DNA of 30,258 bases from positions 1 through 30,258 of the forward strand of contig BAAFSQ010000107.1 in NCBI GenBank assembly GCA_054661495.1. The letters are read 5' to 3'. The stretch is from Zygophlyctis sp. KS116. Its lineage: Eukaryota; Chytridiomycota. The position numbers and the translations under genes are program-made. The notes under the pieces are model-generated. The model saw only the letters and a program-made list of their open reading frames with translations. It did no database searches and had not been told where the DNA came from. Within the stretch, counting starts at the first letter, position 1, and each line of letters begins with the position of its first letter. Positions 19,108-29,575 of this stretch are shown here, piece by piece.

Positions 19108-19751
19108 ATGACTGTACTTGTAATTTTAAATAAGCTATGCTTAACGATCGGATTGATTGCAAATTTATTGGCTGTATCTGGAGGTGGATTGGTCATTCCG
19201 CCATTTAAAAGTCTTTATTGGCTTCAAACACCAAATACATTGGTAGGTGTATATGGTGGATGTCCGAGAACCTCAGCGGAAGGAGTTTTTACGATTGATT
19301 ATGATTGGAGAGATATTCAAAGTAGTTGCTGGCAGTTTTTTAAAGTTGAAGAATCAGCAATTGACGGAACATGTAAAAGCTATTTACTAACCATTTAGTG
19401 GGAAAACTGCAATCCCTTATTTTTTTCATCTTATTCTGCATCACCTTGATCCTTAACTTTTCTTCTTTAATCATGTTTTTATGCCATGATTATCAAATGT
19501 CTGGGGTAGTTTCCATATTTGCTTTTACCATCCATACAGTCTGCTACGGTTTAACAGTCTCTAATTTTCTACAAATAGGCAAAGGATTTTATTCCAGTGG
19601 ATCAGAGTATTTTTGGACTACTTTCTTTGGCCCAGGACTATATTTATCGGCTGCGGCTGGTATTCTTACGTTGATTTCTTCTGTAATGACTCTAGGGATC
19701 TACTACAAAGGACGATCTTCTGATTACAAAGGACTCAGTAATGTTCTTTAA
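19108..19751 (+). CDS. four-transmembrane protein, claudin/SUR7-like topology
   Basis: Exons 19108-19372 and 19399-19751 around a 26-nt intron with a textbook TACTAAC branch site; 205 residues. Hydrophobic segments at about 8-30, 92-114, 125-145 and 164-186. The first extracellular loop has Cys residues (GGCPRTS, SSCWQF) as in SUR7/PalI and claudin/PMP22-like proteins, which organise plasma-membrane domains or cell contacts. The sequence is too divergent for me to choose a family. The tail (YYKGRSSDYKGLSNVL) is polar. Its ATG directly follows the LINE target-site copy, so its original promoter now lies 5.3 kb away; expression may be lost or driven from the LINE end. Convergent with PDHB, 28 bp apart. 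Confidence 0.75.
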
Positions 19752-19779
19752 ATATATCTGAAAATAAAACAAAACTTTC

Positions 19780-20948
19780 TTAAGCCAACGCTTTCAAGAT
19801 TGCCTTCTTAATTGAATCCACAGCAGGGAAAGCTGCTTCTTCTAGTGATTTAGCATAAGGAGTTGGAACGTCTGCTCCAGTAACACGCTGCAAAGGTGCA
19901 TCCAAATAATCAAACGCTTCGCCTAAAGCATTAATATAATGTGACTTACTTTCCATTATTTGTGCAGCGATTTCAGATCCAACGCCAAACATTGGCCATC
20001 CCCCTTCAACAGTAACAATATGATTGGTCTTCTTTACAGATTTGATGATTGTTTCAATATCTAATGGGCGAATAGAACGCATATTAATAACCTGATTCAT
20101 TATTACCTAAAATAAACTCACCTCCACCTTCAATCCATTTTGAGCCGCCAATTCCTGAGCAGCGTCCAAAGCCATTCCAACGCATTTGGAATGTGCTACA
20201 ACTGTAATATCCTTTCCTAAAAAATAAATATTAAAGGTCTTTACCTTCCAATTCCACTTTAGCTTTTCCTATAGGTAAAACAAAATCACTGCTTAATGCT
20301 TCTTCTGACATGGGAAATGTCTGACCATACAAGAGCTCATTTTCCAAAAAAACAACAGGATTCGGATCTCTAATTGCAGCTTTTAAAAGACCTTTTGCAT
20401 CTTCTGCAGACCATGGTGATACAACTTTCAAGCCTGGACAAGAGCCATACCATGCAGCAAAGCATTGAGAGTGTTGTGCAGCAACTCCTGCTGCAGCACC
20501 ATTAGGACCCCTAAAGACGATTGGAACTGAAATATCTCCACCAGACATATATCTAGTCTTTGCTGCAGAGTTGATAACATGATCTATAGCTTGCATGGAA
20601 AAATTAAATGTCATAAATTCACATATAGGCTTTAATCCAGCCAATGCGGCACCAACTGCGATCCCAGCAAACCCCATTTCTGTAATCGGAGTATCAATAA
20701 CTCTCTTTTCACCAAATTTATCCAAAAGGCCCTTTGATACTTTGTACGCCCCATTATATTTTGCGACTTCTTCTCCAAGAATAAATACCTTTTCATCAGC
20801 CTTCATTTCTTCTTCCATGGCCATGTTTAACGCTTCTCTAACTGTCATCTGATGTTAGATATAAAAGCCATACACTATTAACAGGTCCGGTCGATAGCGA
20901 TCTTGCCTTTAAAAGGAATCTAAACTGTTGCAAACTCTTGGCTTTCAT
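19780..20948 (-). CDS. pyruvate dehydrogenase E1 component subunit beta, mitochondrial
   Basis: Beta chain of the thiamine-diphosphate E1 enzyme that decarboxylates pyruvate and acetylates lipoyl-E2 in the mitochondrial matrix. Exons 20948-20883, 20848-20245, 20216-20122 and 20091-19780; introns 34, 28 and 30 nt; 358 residues (human 359). The first exon of 22 codons is Lys/Arg/Leu/Ser-rich without acidic residues ([19 protein letters not shown]), a good matrix-targeting presequence. Then [66 protein letters not shown] and [13 protein letters not shown] follow the family closely. The gene shows that a functional aerobic or partly aerobic mitochondrion is likely. It diverges from the SDR gene with 33 bp between start codons. 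Confidence 0.97.
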
Positions 20949-20981
20949 TCTCAATTTTAGGGCTGATGGGAGGAGTTATCA
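20949..20981. promoter_or_regulatory. 33-bp divergent start region, PDHB / SDR
   Basis: Two start codons within 33 bp, mostly AT then GGGCTGATGGGAGGAG. No recognisable element. Shared promoter by position only. Confidence 0.35.
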
Positions 20982-21926
20982 ATGATTGAAAACGGTTGGA
21001 CGCTGTTTGGACAATTATCTGCTGTTTACCTTTTATATTGTGTAATTTCAAAGATTGTATCTCGCTATTGGAAAGTAAGCAATGTCGGAATGTATATGGA
21101 TGATAATAACGAGTCTTGGGCGATAATTACAGGAGCGTCTGATGGCATTGGAAAGTCGTTTGCGATTCAATTGGCTGAAATGGGATATTCTGTTGTTTTA
21201 ATTTCTAGATCAAGAGAAGCTTTGGAAAAAGTACAAGATTTAATTCAATCCAAATATTCCGTACAAACAATTGTGTATCCTTTTGATTTTGGGAAATATG
21301 ATGCTGCAAACTTTGAATCTCTCAAAGTTGCTATTAAAGCGATTAATCCTTGTATTCTTGTAAATAACGTTGGGATTTGTACAGAAATTCCAACGTCATT
21401 TTTAGAGACTGAATCTGCTTTTATACGTAAAATGGTACAAGTAAATATTGGTGCTGCATTAGAGATGACTGGTATTGTGTTACCAATTTTTGATCATAAA
21501 AACAAAGGTCTTATTGTTAATGTTGGATCAGGACTGGGAGATTATTCAAGTGGACTTTTGGCTACTTATGGGTAAATACTTTTTTCTAATAAAAGTGCCA
21601 CAAAGGCTTTTCTTAAAAATTGGTCAAAGGCTCTTGATATTGAAACTAAATCTGGTATAAAAGTTCACTATTTAAATACTTTATGGGTTGCCACTAAATT
21701 ATCTAGAATCCGACCATCAATTTGGTTTCCTTCTCCTGAAAAATACGTTAAATCTGTTTTATCAATACTTGGATCTGGTTCGACTTGTATAACTCCATAT
21801 TTTTGGCATTTTATTATAGATTGGATGATCAATTTAATTCCAGAATCTTTTACGCAGAGTCAAATGTATGAAATGTCGGAACAACTTCGCTCTCGGGCGA
21901 TTGCAAAGGCCAAGAGACACGAATAA
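20982..21926 (+). CDS. short-chain dehydrogenase, very-long-chain 3-oxoacyl-CoA reductase-like (HSD17B12/Ifa38)
   Basis: NADPH-dependent reductase; the closest pattern is the second step of very-long-chain fatty acid elongation in the ER membrane. Exons 20982-21571 and 21596-21926 around a 24-nt intron; 306 residues. An N-terminal hydrophobic segment (about 5-25) precedes the Rossmann motif TGASDGIG (50-57), then NNVG and GSG, and the catalytic Y196-x3-K200 (YGATK). The Y-G codon pair is itself created by the splice: without it the frame ends right after TATGGG. The C-terminal region has aromatic residues and hydrophobic stretches as in HSD17B12. There is no clear dilysine retention signal at the end (AKAKRHE). 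A related sterol-type SDR is the alternative. Confidence 0.85.
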
Positions 21927-21997
21927 AGTTTATTGAGTATTTCTACAGTGTTTAAAGATGGTCTTGGGTCTATTGAGCCCTAAAGATTTTGATTGAA

Positions 21998-22614
21998 ATG
22001 CATTCTACTCAGAATAGAATAAGCACAATATCTTCAAACTTTATTTCAGTCTTGTTGACTGTAATGGCGGCAATAGCGCTATCAGGAATGGTATATTTGC
22101 ATCTTGCTCCTAGAACTGTTCCGTCATTGTCTGTCGGAAAGGCAGAAACGTAATTATTGTTTAAATTAATTTGAAAGAAAGATTGGACGGTTGGGATATT
22201 ATTATGATTATGGATCAAACACTGAACTTGCAACACTTGTATTTGATTTGGACGCAGGTACTTCCATTTAAAACTGATTCAAGATTTATCATCCTTATTC
22301 AACTGGAATACTAAACTTCTATTTGTGTATCTTACGGCTTCATATTCAAAGCCAGACTTTGTTGTAAATGATGCGGTTGTATGGGATGATATTATTCATA
22401 CTCGGGAAGATGCACTAATTTCGCTCAAGAAGAAGAAATCAAAATATTTTTTTACTGACATTGAAGATAAACTAACGTAAGTATCTTAAGATTAATATAA
22501 AGAGGTTTAGATGGAAATTTAACTCTTCGATGGAATATAGTTCCTTGGGTTGGGATCTTTGAATTTGAAGAGGGGTCATCATCTGCCCCATTCCAATTTA
22601 GTAAAACTAAATAA
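21998..22614 (+). CDS. signal peptidase complex subunit 3 (SPC3/SPCS3)
   Basis: ER membrane subunit needed for signal peptide cleavage. Exons 21998-22149, 22178-22257, 22284-22476 and 22503-22614; introns 28, 26 and 26 nt; 178 residues (human SPCS3 180). N-terminal anchor at about 13-35 (FISVLLTVMAAIALSG). The spliced protein then reads LVFDLDADLSSLFNWNTK, LFVYLTASY, VVWDDII, KYFFTDIEDKL, GNLTLRWNIVPWVGI, each matching a conserved SPCS3 block (DLENIFDWN, VVLWDKI, NVTLTLSWNVVP). No single frame covers the gene, so it is easily missed. It lies 71 bp after the SDR gene on the same strand. Confidence 0.93.
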
Positions 22615-22842
22615 ATAAGATTAAAATGATCATTCTTTTAATTGACATATAGTTATTATAGTTTTTAATGATTAGTCTCGTAGATCTCGTAGATTTAATG
22701 AGTAATTCGATTCCGGCATCGCCTATTTTTGGATGGCTGGTCAATGATGTCATAAGTAGAATCGGAACTTTAAGTTGTTTAAAAATCTTCCATTCTTAAC
22801 CGTCTACAAATGTATTTTACAAGGTATTAATGATTAGAAATT
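22615..22842. other. 228-bp spacer upstream of the PMCA gene
   Basis: The longest host intergenic space in the window. It contains a doubled TCTCGTAGA near 22676-22694 and TGATGTCA at 22745-22752, a CRE-like variant. No ORF with support, no RNA gene seen. Probably the PMCA promoter and 5' leader. Confidence 0.5.
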
Positions 22843-25800
22843 ATGGGAGGAGATTCAGTCGAACGATCGGATGCGTCCGACACGGTAATTAGACGAACAA
22901 AAAAGCAGGAAGCCGTCCAGAGTCCAGGATTATTAATCGCCAAAACAAAGATGACTAGTGTGACTCTGGGTCAGTATGGTGTAACTCCTGAAGATCTATC
23001 AAAGATTTGTGATTTTGATAACAGAACCTCACCAGCGCTTCTAGATGTACTAAGTTCGGAGTATGGTGGCTTGGAAGGCTTGGCGTATCTCCTTCAGACA
23101 GATTTGGAGACTGGTTTGAAACTTTCAAAGGAAAATGGTATTCAGACTGGGACTGCAAAACCAAAGAAAGGCAAGGACGCCAAAGTCACGCCATTCTCTA
23201 TACAGAAAAGGGATATGACTGCCTTTGATATGAAAGAAAGACAAGATACGTTTGGCCAAAACATTATTCCACCCCCAGAATCTGATACTATCTTGGAAAT
23301 TATTTGGGGTACAATTGTCGATGACCCAATTTTGAAGATTTTGATTACCGGTGCGGTTGTCATTTTGATTCTTGGGTCCATAACAGATCCATCAAAAGGC
23401 TGGACTGAAGGGGTTGCAATTATGGTTGCAGTAGTTATCGTACTGGCTGTAACTGCTGGAAATGATTGGTCAAAAGATCGGAAATTTAAAAAACTTCTCT
23501 TATTGCAGACTGACAAAAAAGTTAAAATCCTTAGAGGTGGATATCAAGATCAAATATCTTCATGGGATATCATGGTTGGGGATATTGTCGAAATCAATGT
23601 CGGTGATGAAGTTCCAGCTGATGGAATCTTTGTGAAAGGAAACAGACTTATTATTGACGAGTCACCTCTAACTGGTGAGTCGGTACCAGTTAAGAAAACT
23701 CCTTCTTCTCCATATATGTTTTCTGGATGTCAAGCTAGTGAAGGATCTGGACTAATGCTCGTTACTGCTGTTGGTCCTAGATCTAGCGGTGGAAAAATTC
23801 AAGAGCTTTTGAATGAAGCGCAAAATGAAGAGACAGTACTCCAAGAAAAACTCAAAATCGTTGCGGTATTAATTGGAAAAATTGGTTTCGCTGCTGGAAT
23901 ATGCACTTTTCTGGCGCTAACAATCCGTGTTGCTATGACATGCAGTAATGCTCTAAATTGTGGGGATAATTCTGTTATTAAGCATTTTGTGGAAAACTTC
24001 GTCATAGGAATAACAGTCGTAGTGGTAGCTGTGCCTGAAGGTTTACCTTTGGCTGTCACTATTTCATTAGCGTTTTCAATGTTTAAAATGATTCAGGATA
24101 AGTGCTTTGTACGTCATCTGGACGCATCTGAAACGATGGGTGAAGCAACGTGTATTTGTACCGATAAAACAGGAACTCTTACTGAAAATCGAATGACAGT
24201 CGTTAAAGTCTTGCTTGGAGAGAAGGTTTATTATGGTGAAGGTTCTGGTGAATCTACAGCAAAGCCTTTCACACTCAACACATTTGATGCAAAGGCTCGA
24301 GATATTTTGACTGAAGGAATTTGTGTTAATTCTACATGTTTTCTAAAAGCTAATGATGCTGGTAAATACTATAGACTTTAATCAGCAGGTAAAGCGCCTA
24401 TTTTTGTGGGATCAGCTTCAGAAGGTGCCCTTCTGGTATTTTGTGAAAAATTGAATACTCGCTACGACACCGTCCGTGAAAAAGTTAAGATTGTTGAAAA
24501 TGGGGTCTGGCTATTTTCTTCAGAAAGAAAAAGAATGTCAACCCTCGCTATTCCTATTGCCAAATCTCCTACTCCAAACGGTGATCTACCCAGATTTCGT
24601 TTGTATACTAAAGGTGGCTCTGAAATCGTTCTGGAGCTTTGTAAATATATGCTTAGCTCCAATGGCCAATCTGTAACTCCTCTTACACCCAATGATCTCG
24701 CTTTTATTCAGCGAAACATAAAGCGATGGGCTTCTCAAGGCCTTCGAACCATGATTTTAGCATATCGTGACACTAATCAGCAACTTATGACTATTGAGGA
24801 TAATAGTAAAGATGATCCAGAACATGACTTAACATTCGTTGGTCTTGTAGGAATTAAAGATCCTCTTCGTAAGGAGGTTCCAGGAGCTGTTGCAATTTGT
24901 CAGAAGGCGGGTATCATTGTACGTATGGTTACAGGTGATAATATTCTTACTGCTTCTAAAATCGCTCGAGAATGTGGAATCATGTACGGGAGTGGAATTG
25001 CATTGGAGGGCCCCATTTTTAGAAATATGTCAAGAGAAGAAAAAGAGGCCATAGTTCCAAAACTTCAAGTCCTAGCCAGATCCTCTCCGACGGACAAGCA
25101 TGTTCTAGTCTCACTGCTTAAAGAAATGGGAGAAGTTGTGGCTGTAACGGGTGATGGTACAAACGATGCACCTGCTCTAAAGGAAGCCGATGTTGGATTC
25201 GCAATGGGAATATCTGGGACGCAAATAGCAATGAATGCATCTGATATTGTTCTCCTAGATGATAACTTTGTTTCTATCGTTCAATCCATTAAATGGGGGC
25301 GCAACGTCCTTAATTCGGTCCGGAAATTTCTTCAATTTCAGTTAAGTGTCAATCTAGTAGCTATATGTGTAACTTTCGCTGGCTCTGCAGCTGAAGGAGA
25401 ATCCCCTCTAAATACTATTCAGCTTCTGTGGGTTAATCTTATCATGGATTCTCTTGGTGCATTAGGTTTAGCAACTGATGAACCCTCGTCTGATATTTTG
25501 CAACATCCTCCTCATTCTAGGCGGGCAAATCTTCTTTCGACTCCGATGTGGGAACACATTGTGACTCAAATGATATATCAAATCTCTGCACTTTTTGCAA
25601 TTTATTTTGGTATCGAGAAGTTTATGCCTAAAGATTACCATGGTCTTCAAGGCACAGAACTTTATCACGCCAAACTCATGAGGATAAATACACTACTATT
25701 TGGTACTTTTGTTTTCCTGCAAGTCTTCAATCTAGTCTCATCAAGACAACTGAATGGTGAATTGACTATTTTCAAGGATATACTCAGAAACAAAATCTTC

Positions 25801-26445
25801 TTGATCGTATGGATAATTATTGTCGTTGTTCAAACATTAGTGCTACTCTTTGGTACGGGATTTATGAGCACTACTACTATTTATCCAAACGAATGGTTGG
25901 TTATCATTCTAGTATCAGCTGGCAGTATTCCTTTCAGTTTTGTCCAGCGAGCAATATTCAAAATTTATCATAATTATTATCCACTCAGCTCTTCTACTCA
26001 TCGAGTGGATCCTCTTTTAGAAGAACCATCTGATACAAAAAAAGAGGACTCTGTGGTGGTCATGACCAAAGTTAAGAAAACTCATGCTACAAATAACACT
26101 GAAGAAACAGAGAAATTAATACACAAAAGTAACGAAAAAATCAGCAAAGTCGTCCCTAAAGCCAAGTCTAATGATGAAGAGGAAGCAGCACGGCAAGTTA
26201 TTGAGGAAAATGAAGCTCGAATCTCTGAGATATTATCAAATGTCAAAAAATCAGCGCCAGATGATGAATCATATAGTATGGAGCCCGAAGAGGATACTAA
26301 TCCAAATCGTATTGGTAGCACTTCGCGCTCAGCCTCGCTAGTGGAGCTTATTCATCCTTTCAGAAAAGATTCTCGTACTATACCACTTAAATCAGGTGCA
26401 AGTAAATCTACTCTCAGTTTAAGAGGATCAAAAGATGCGTTGTAA
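22843..26445 (+). CDS. PMCA-type (IIB) calcium-transporting P-type ATPase
   Basis: Pumps Ca2+ out of the cytosol, across the plasma or vacuolar membrane. Exons 22843-24361 and 24386-26445; 24-nt intron; 1192 residues. The N-terminus (YGVTPEDLSKI, EYGGLEGLAYLL) is typical of PMCAs. Then DESPLTGESVPV, VAVPEGLPLAVT (P398), CTDKTGTLT with phosphorylated D441, VTGDGTNDAPAL (761-769) and the TM6 motif VNLIMDSLGALGLATDEP. The IIB hallmark of one Ca2+ site fits. After the last membrane segment there is a tail of roughly 180 residues, rich in Lys, Glu and Ser, where PMCAs carry autoinhibitory calmodulin-binding sequence; I cannot point to a calmodulin site. The intron acceptor is a tandem CAGCAG, so use of the second AG (27-nt intron) would drop one Ala. 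Vacuolar Pmc1-like location is possible. Confidence 0.96.
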
Positions 26446-26473
26446 TCTTAAGTATAAAAATAAATCGAATCAT

Positions 26474-27466
26474 TTAACATTTGATATTACCCATAATTTG
26501 CTCAAATACAGCCATAATAGTGTATTTTCTATTTTCAGCCTCTGTCCAAACAAGCGATCTCTTAGAATCATAAAAGACCTAATATTATAAATCATCTAAT
26601 ATACTTCATCATCAACTTCCTCCTTTTTTCTAGGTAAACAATGCATAAACTTCCATGTATCTTTCGCCCCGCCATTTTTTATTAAACTATTCGTAACCTT
26701 TAATTATCTAAAATACAATTTACCTGCCAACCATCAAAATCTCTTAATCTCTGTTCTTTACTTTGATCCATTCCCATAGATACCCAAGTATCTGTCACGA
26801 TAACATCTGCCTCTTTGAGAGCATCTTGAGGTCTAGTAAACCATTTCACAGAATTATGATTGAAAGAATTTGCATATTCTTTAATATCCTTTGGCGGATC
26901 ATAACTTGAAGTTTAGCATATTGTTAATACCCTTTAGGAGTAGCAACACTCATTTTCAGACCCAATCTTGGACCTGTTACAAGCCATGAATTTAGCACGT
27001 TATTTGAATCTCCAATCCAAGCAACCGAAATACCATCCAAAGTATTAAACGTTTCCTGTATTGTGACTAAATCCGCCAACATTTGCAATGGATGATATAG
27101 ATCAGATAATGCATTAATCACTGGAACTTTTGAGTATTTTGCAATTTCTTCTATTTCCAAATGTTTGCCACATCGGACCAAAATTGCATTTGCCATTGAA
27201 GATATGACCATTGATGTATCTCTTAAAGGCTCCGTTCCCCATTGACCATCATTTTTACCTAAAAATAAACATGATCCACCATAAGAATTCCATGCAGTTT
27301 CAGCAGATACTCTGGTTCGAGTGGATGGTTTGGAGAAAAGCATCGCAAGAGTTTTTCCACGTAGAGACTGAGATGAATGCCCGTTTTTCTTCAGATCTAT
27401 TGATCTTTGTAATAGACTTAATATTTCTGACTTGGAAAAGTCCCTTAGAGTTAGCAAATGCCTCAT
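26474..27466 (-). CDS. ornithine carbamoyltransferase
   Basis: Makes citrulline from ornithine and carbamoyl phosphate in arginine synthesis or the urea cycle. Exons 27466-26931, 26904-26724, 26697-26605 and 26578-26474; three introns, all 26 nt; 304 residues. Carbamoyl-phosphate loop STRTR (48-52), [30 protein letters not shown], the ornithine-side DTWVSMGMD, and [16 protein letters not shown] with the catalytic Cys-Leu-Pro. It starts [15 protein letters not shown], directly at the first helix of the mature enzyme, with no mitochondrial presequence, so it is probably cytosolic as in S. cerevisiae. The downstream three exons read only after splicing. Start codons of this gene and V-ATPase subunit c are 16 bp apart. 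Confidence 0.96.
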
Positions 27467-27482
27467 AATAAGACGAGTTTAA
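27467..27482. promoter_or_regulatory. 16-bp divergent start region, OTC / V-ATPase subunit c
   Basis: Only 16 bp between the divergent ATGs, the shortest in the window. Promoter elements of each gene must lie in the other gene's first exon, or transcription starts at or inside the coding region. Inference from spacing. Confidence 0.45.
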
Positions 27483-28087
27483 ATGAGCGAAAACCCTTCC
27501 ATTTTCCCGATGAACTCAACAATTGTCACACTTGGAGGTGATGCATGTCCATACTTTGCTACATGGTTTGGCCTTGCTGGAGCCTCAGCTTCAATGATAT
27601 TCTCAGCCATGTAAAATCCGAAGACTTAATACTAGAGGTGCTGCCTATGGAACTGCAAAAGCAGGAATCGGAATAGCAGGCGTTGGGCAATTTAGACCTG
27701 AATTGTAAGTTTCTATAGCTAAATCTAGAATGATGAGATCTTTGATTCCGGTCGTCATGGCTGGTAGAATTTTATAGCTAATTTATAGGTATTGTTGCCG
27801 TCTATGGATTAGTCGTGTCAGTGTTAATCGCAAATGATATGAATTATGCCTCTTATTCTGCATATACAGGTTTTGTGCATTTGGCTTCAGGGCTTTCTAC
27901 TGGATTTTCTGGTATGGCTGCTGGTTATGCAATTGGAATAGTAGGTGATTCATGTGTTAGAGGTTATCTTTATCAACCAAAACTTTTTGTCGGAATGGTA
28001 TTAATGCTGATTTTTGCAGAAGTTTTGGGTCTATATGGTCTCATTGTTTCACTCATTCTAAACACAAAATCTGCAGCAAGTTGTTAA
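27483..28087 (+). CDS. V-type H+-ATPase 16-kDa proteolipid subunit c (Vma3-like)
   Basis: Forms the rotating proton-carrying ring of the V-ATPase. Exons 27483-27610, 27636-27704, 27729-27763 and 27789-28087; introns 25, 24 and 25 nt; 176 residues, four membrane helices. Recognised by [67 protein letters not shown] and [14 protein letters not shown] with the essential Glu at about 155. It has an N-terminal extension of roughly 18 residues ([19 protein letters not shown]) compared with yeast Vma3. Exon 3 is only 35 nt. Three introns in half a kilobase make this the most densely interrupted small gene here apart from WASP. Its stop overlaps the stop of the START gene by 4 bp. Confidence 0.96.
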
Positions 28088-29450
28088 TGAAATACAAATA
28101 TCTTTGCCAAAGTAATTAGTCTAGATGCATTGTTTCCCGCAATTTTGCGAGAAACATTTATGGAATTTGCTACCTTGTCTACTGCTGTATCCCATGATGA
28201 ATCTACCTTTTCCAGGATTTTCCCTGCACTTTCCAATGTAGGAGATATTATTGATACAATCTCAGGATTTGGGGCAGTAGATAATTTAGAGAGATGTGAT
28301 TTTTCATTTCCCTGAGATACACTTGTCCCATTGATTGTGAAACTTTGATAACTAGGAGAAATTTCTAGATCGACTTGTTTAAGAGCCTTAGAGGTTACAA
28401 CAACCAGATATTCGGTCGCTGATGAAATCCATTTAGAATAGCTGGGATTATTTTTTACTACTTTACAAGAATCATGACCAGATATATGAATTTTAGCTCC
28501 CTTGAATCTTTTTGATGGTAAAGCTATTAAAAAAGAATTTGAATTTGATTCTTGATTTTTGATTACCAAACTATATGATTGATTAGAATCAAATTCTTCC
28601 TTGATTATTTGAAATTCTTGATTTTCGTCAGCAGTCTTTTGAATAACAAATGGTAATGGTCCTTTTTCATCTAGATATTTTATAACTGCTGCTACACATA
28701 GAGGACTTTGAGTTTGGACAGACTTTAGTAGAGCTAACTTTTATATAATTTTGTTTCTTACCATGCGGAATAGATCCTCCTACATCTACTTGAACTATAT
28801 AAGAAATTTGTAAGTTGTTAGAATCTTTGCTTATATCCCAGCCTCCTAAATATAAATGTCCTCTAACTTTTGCTTGATCATACTCAATACTTGGATGTAC
28901 TATAGAAGTCGATACTAGGCGTGCATGATTATCTTGCAAATCAACCTTTCCTATAGTTGAAAACTCTCTCGCAGCAAAAGGAAAAGTCCCTTTCTGAGTA
29001 GAATGAGTCAGAAATGAATTTCCATTAGTTTCCAAGATTGTTCCTTGAGCGTATCTTCCATCCCATTCTTTTCTTGCAAATGGGCTTTTAATAACACTTA
29101 TAAGTTCTTGAAGTGAGTATTCCTTTTTAAATCTCCCATCACCTCTAAAAGTATTAATCTTGTCCGATCCTGGCTTTATAAATACTTTTACTCCTGATCT
29201 TTCCATTTCAAAATCCCATTTTTCCAAAAGCAATTGAGTCATCAAGTTTGAAGCCAATGAGATCTCTTTTGCATAATCCTCCTTTGTAGGCACTCGAGTA
29301 TCCTTGATCTTTGGCTTTGACTTGTAAAGACGTATTGTCTGGTAATTTAGTCAATTTAATCCTTACGGCAATATAATGCAATATTCTATCCGATCCTTTA
29401 AAGAGTAGAACAATTAGAACTATCAATGCTAGCTTTAATCTACTCTCCAT
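28084..29450 (-). CDS. START-domain lipid-binding protein with N-terminal membrane anchor
   Basis: Exons 29450-29367, 29338-28762 and 28733-28084; both introns 28 nt; 436 residues. An N-terminal hydrophobic segment (about 7-18, [11 protein letters not shown]) suggests a signal anchor. Residues about 50-250 form a START domain: [38 protein letters not shown], a VHPSIEY block, [14 protein letters not shown] and [14 protein letters not shown], followed by [17 protein letters not shown] domains carry single sterols or phospholipids. The C-terminal third ([18 protein letters not shown] onward) is a further beta-rich part I do not recognise, ending in an amphipathic helix-like stretch. Ligand unknown. 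Confidence 0.85.
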
Positions 29451-29575
29451 TTTTCAAATAAACAGAATACAATGGCTCTGACGCAGTGTTCATTGTCTAG
29501 CTCTACGCGAACTTGTGACGTCACCGATCCATCTCAGAGCGTCTGATCCACTTTTAACATTTATAAACATTTAAG
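29451..29575. promoter_or_regulatory. divergent promoter START gene / formin with palindromic CRE
   Basis: 125 bp between divergent ATGs. GTGACGTCAC at 29515-29524 is a perfect 10-bp palindrome containing the consensus CRE TGACGTCA bound by ATF/CREB bZIP proteins. It is the best of several similar sites in this window. Binding is inferred. Confidence 0.6.

Noticed and set aside
22009-22236. 75-codon minus-strand ORF
   Set aside because: It is antisense to SPC3 exons 1-2 and crosses an SPC3 intron.
24362-24405. Premature stop splitting the PMCA into two genes
   Set aside because: A 24-nt GT-AG intron restores the frame exactly and the size matches the other introns.
28733-28761. 24-nt intron ending at the first AG in the START gene
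   Set aside because: It gives a frame that stops soon after; the AG four bases later (28-nt intron) yields the conserved IPHALLK...[10 protein letters not shown].
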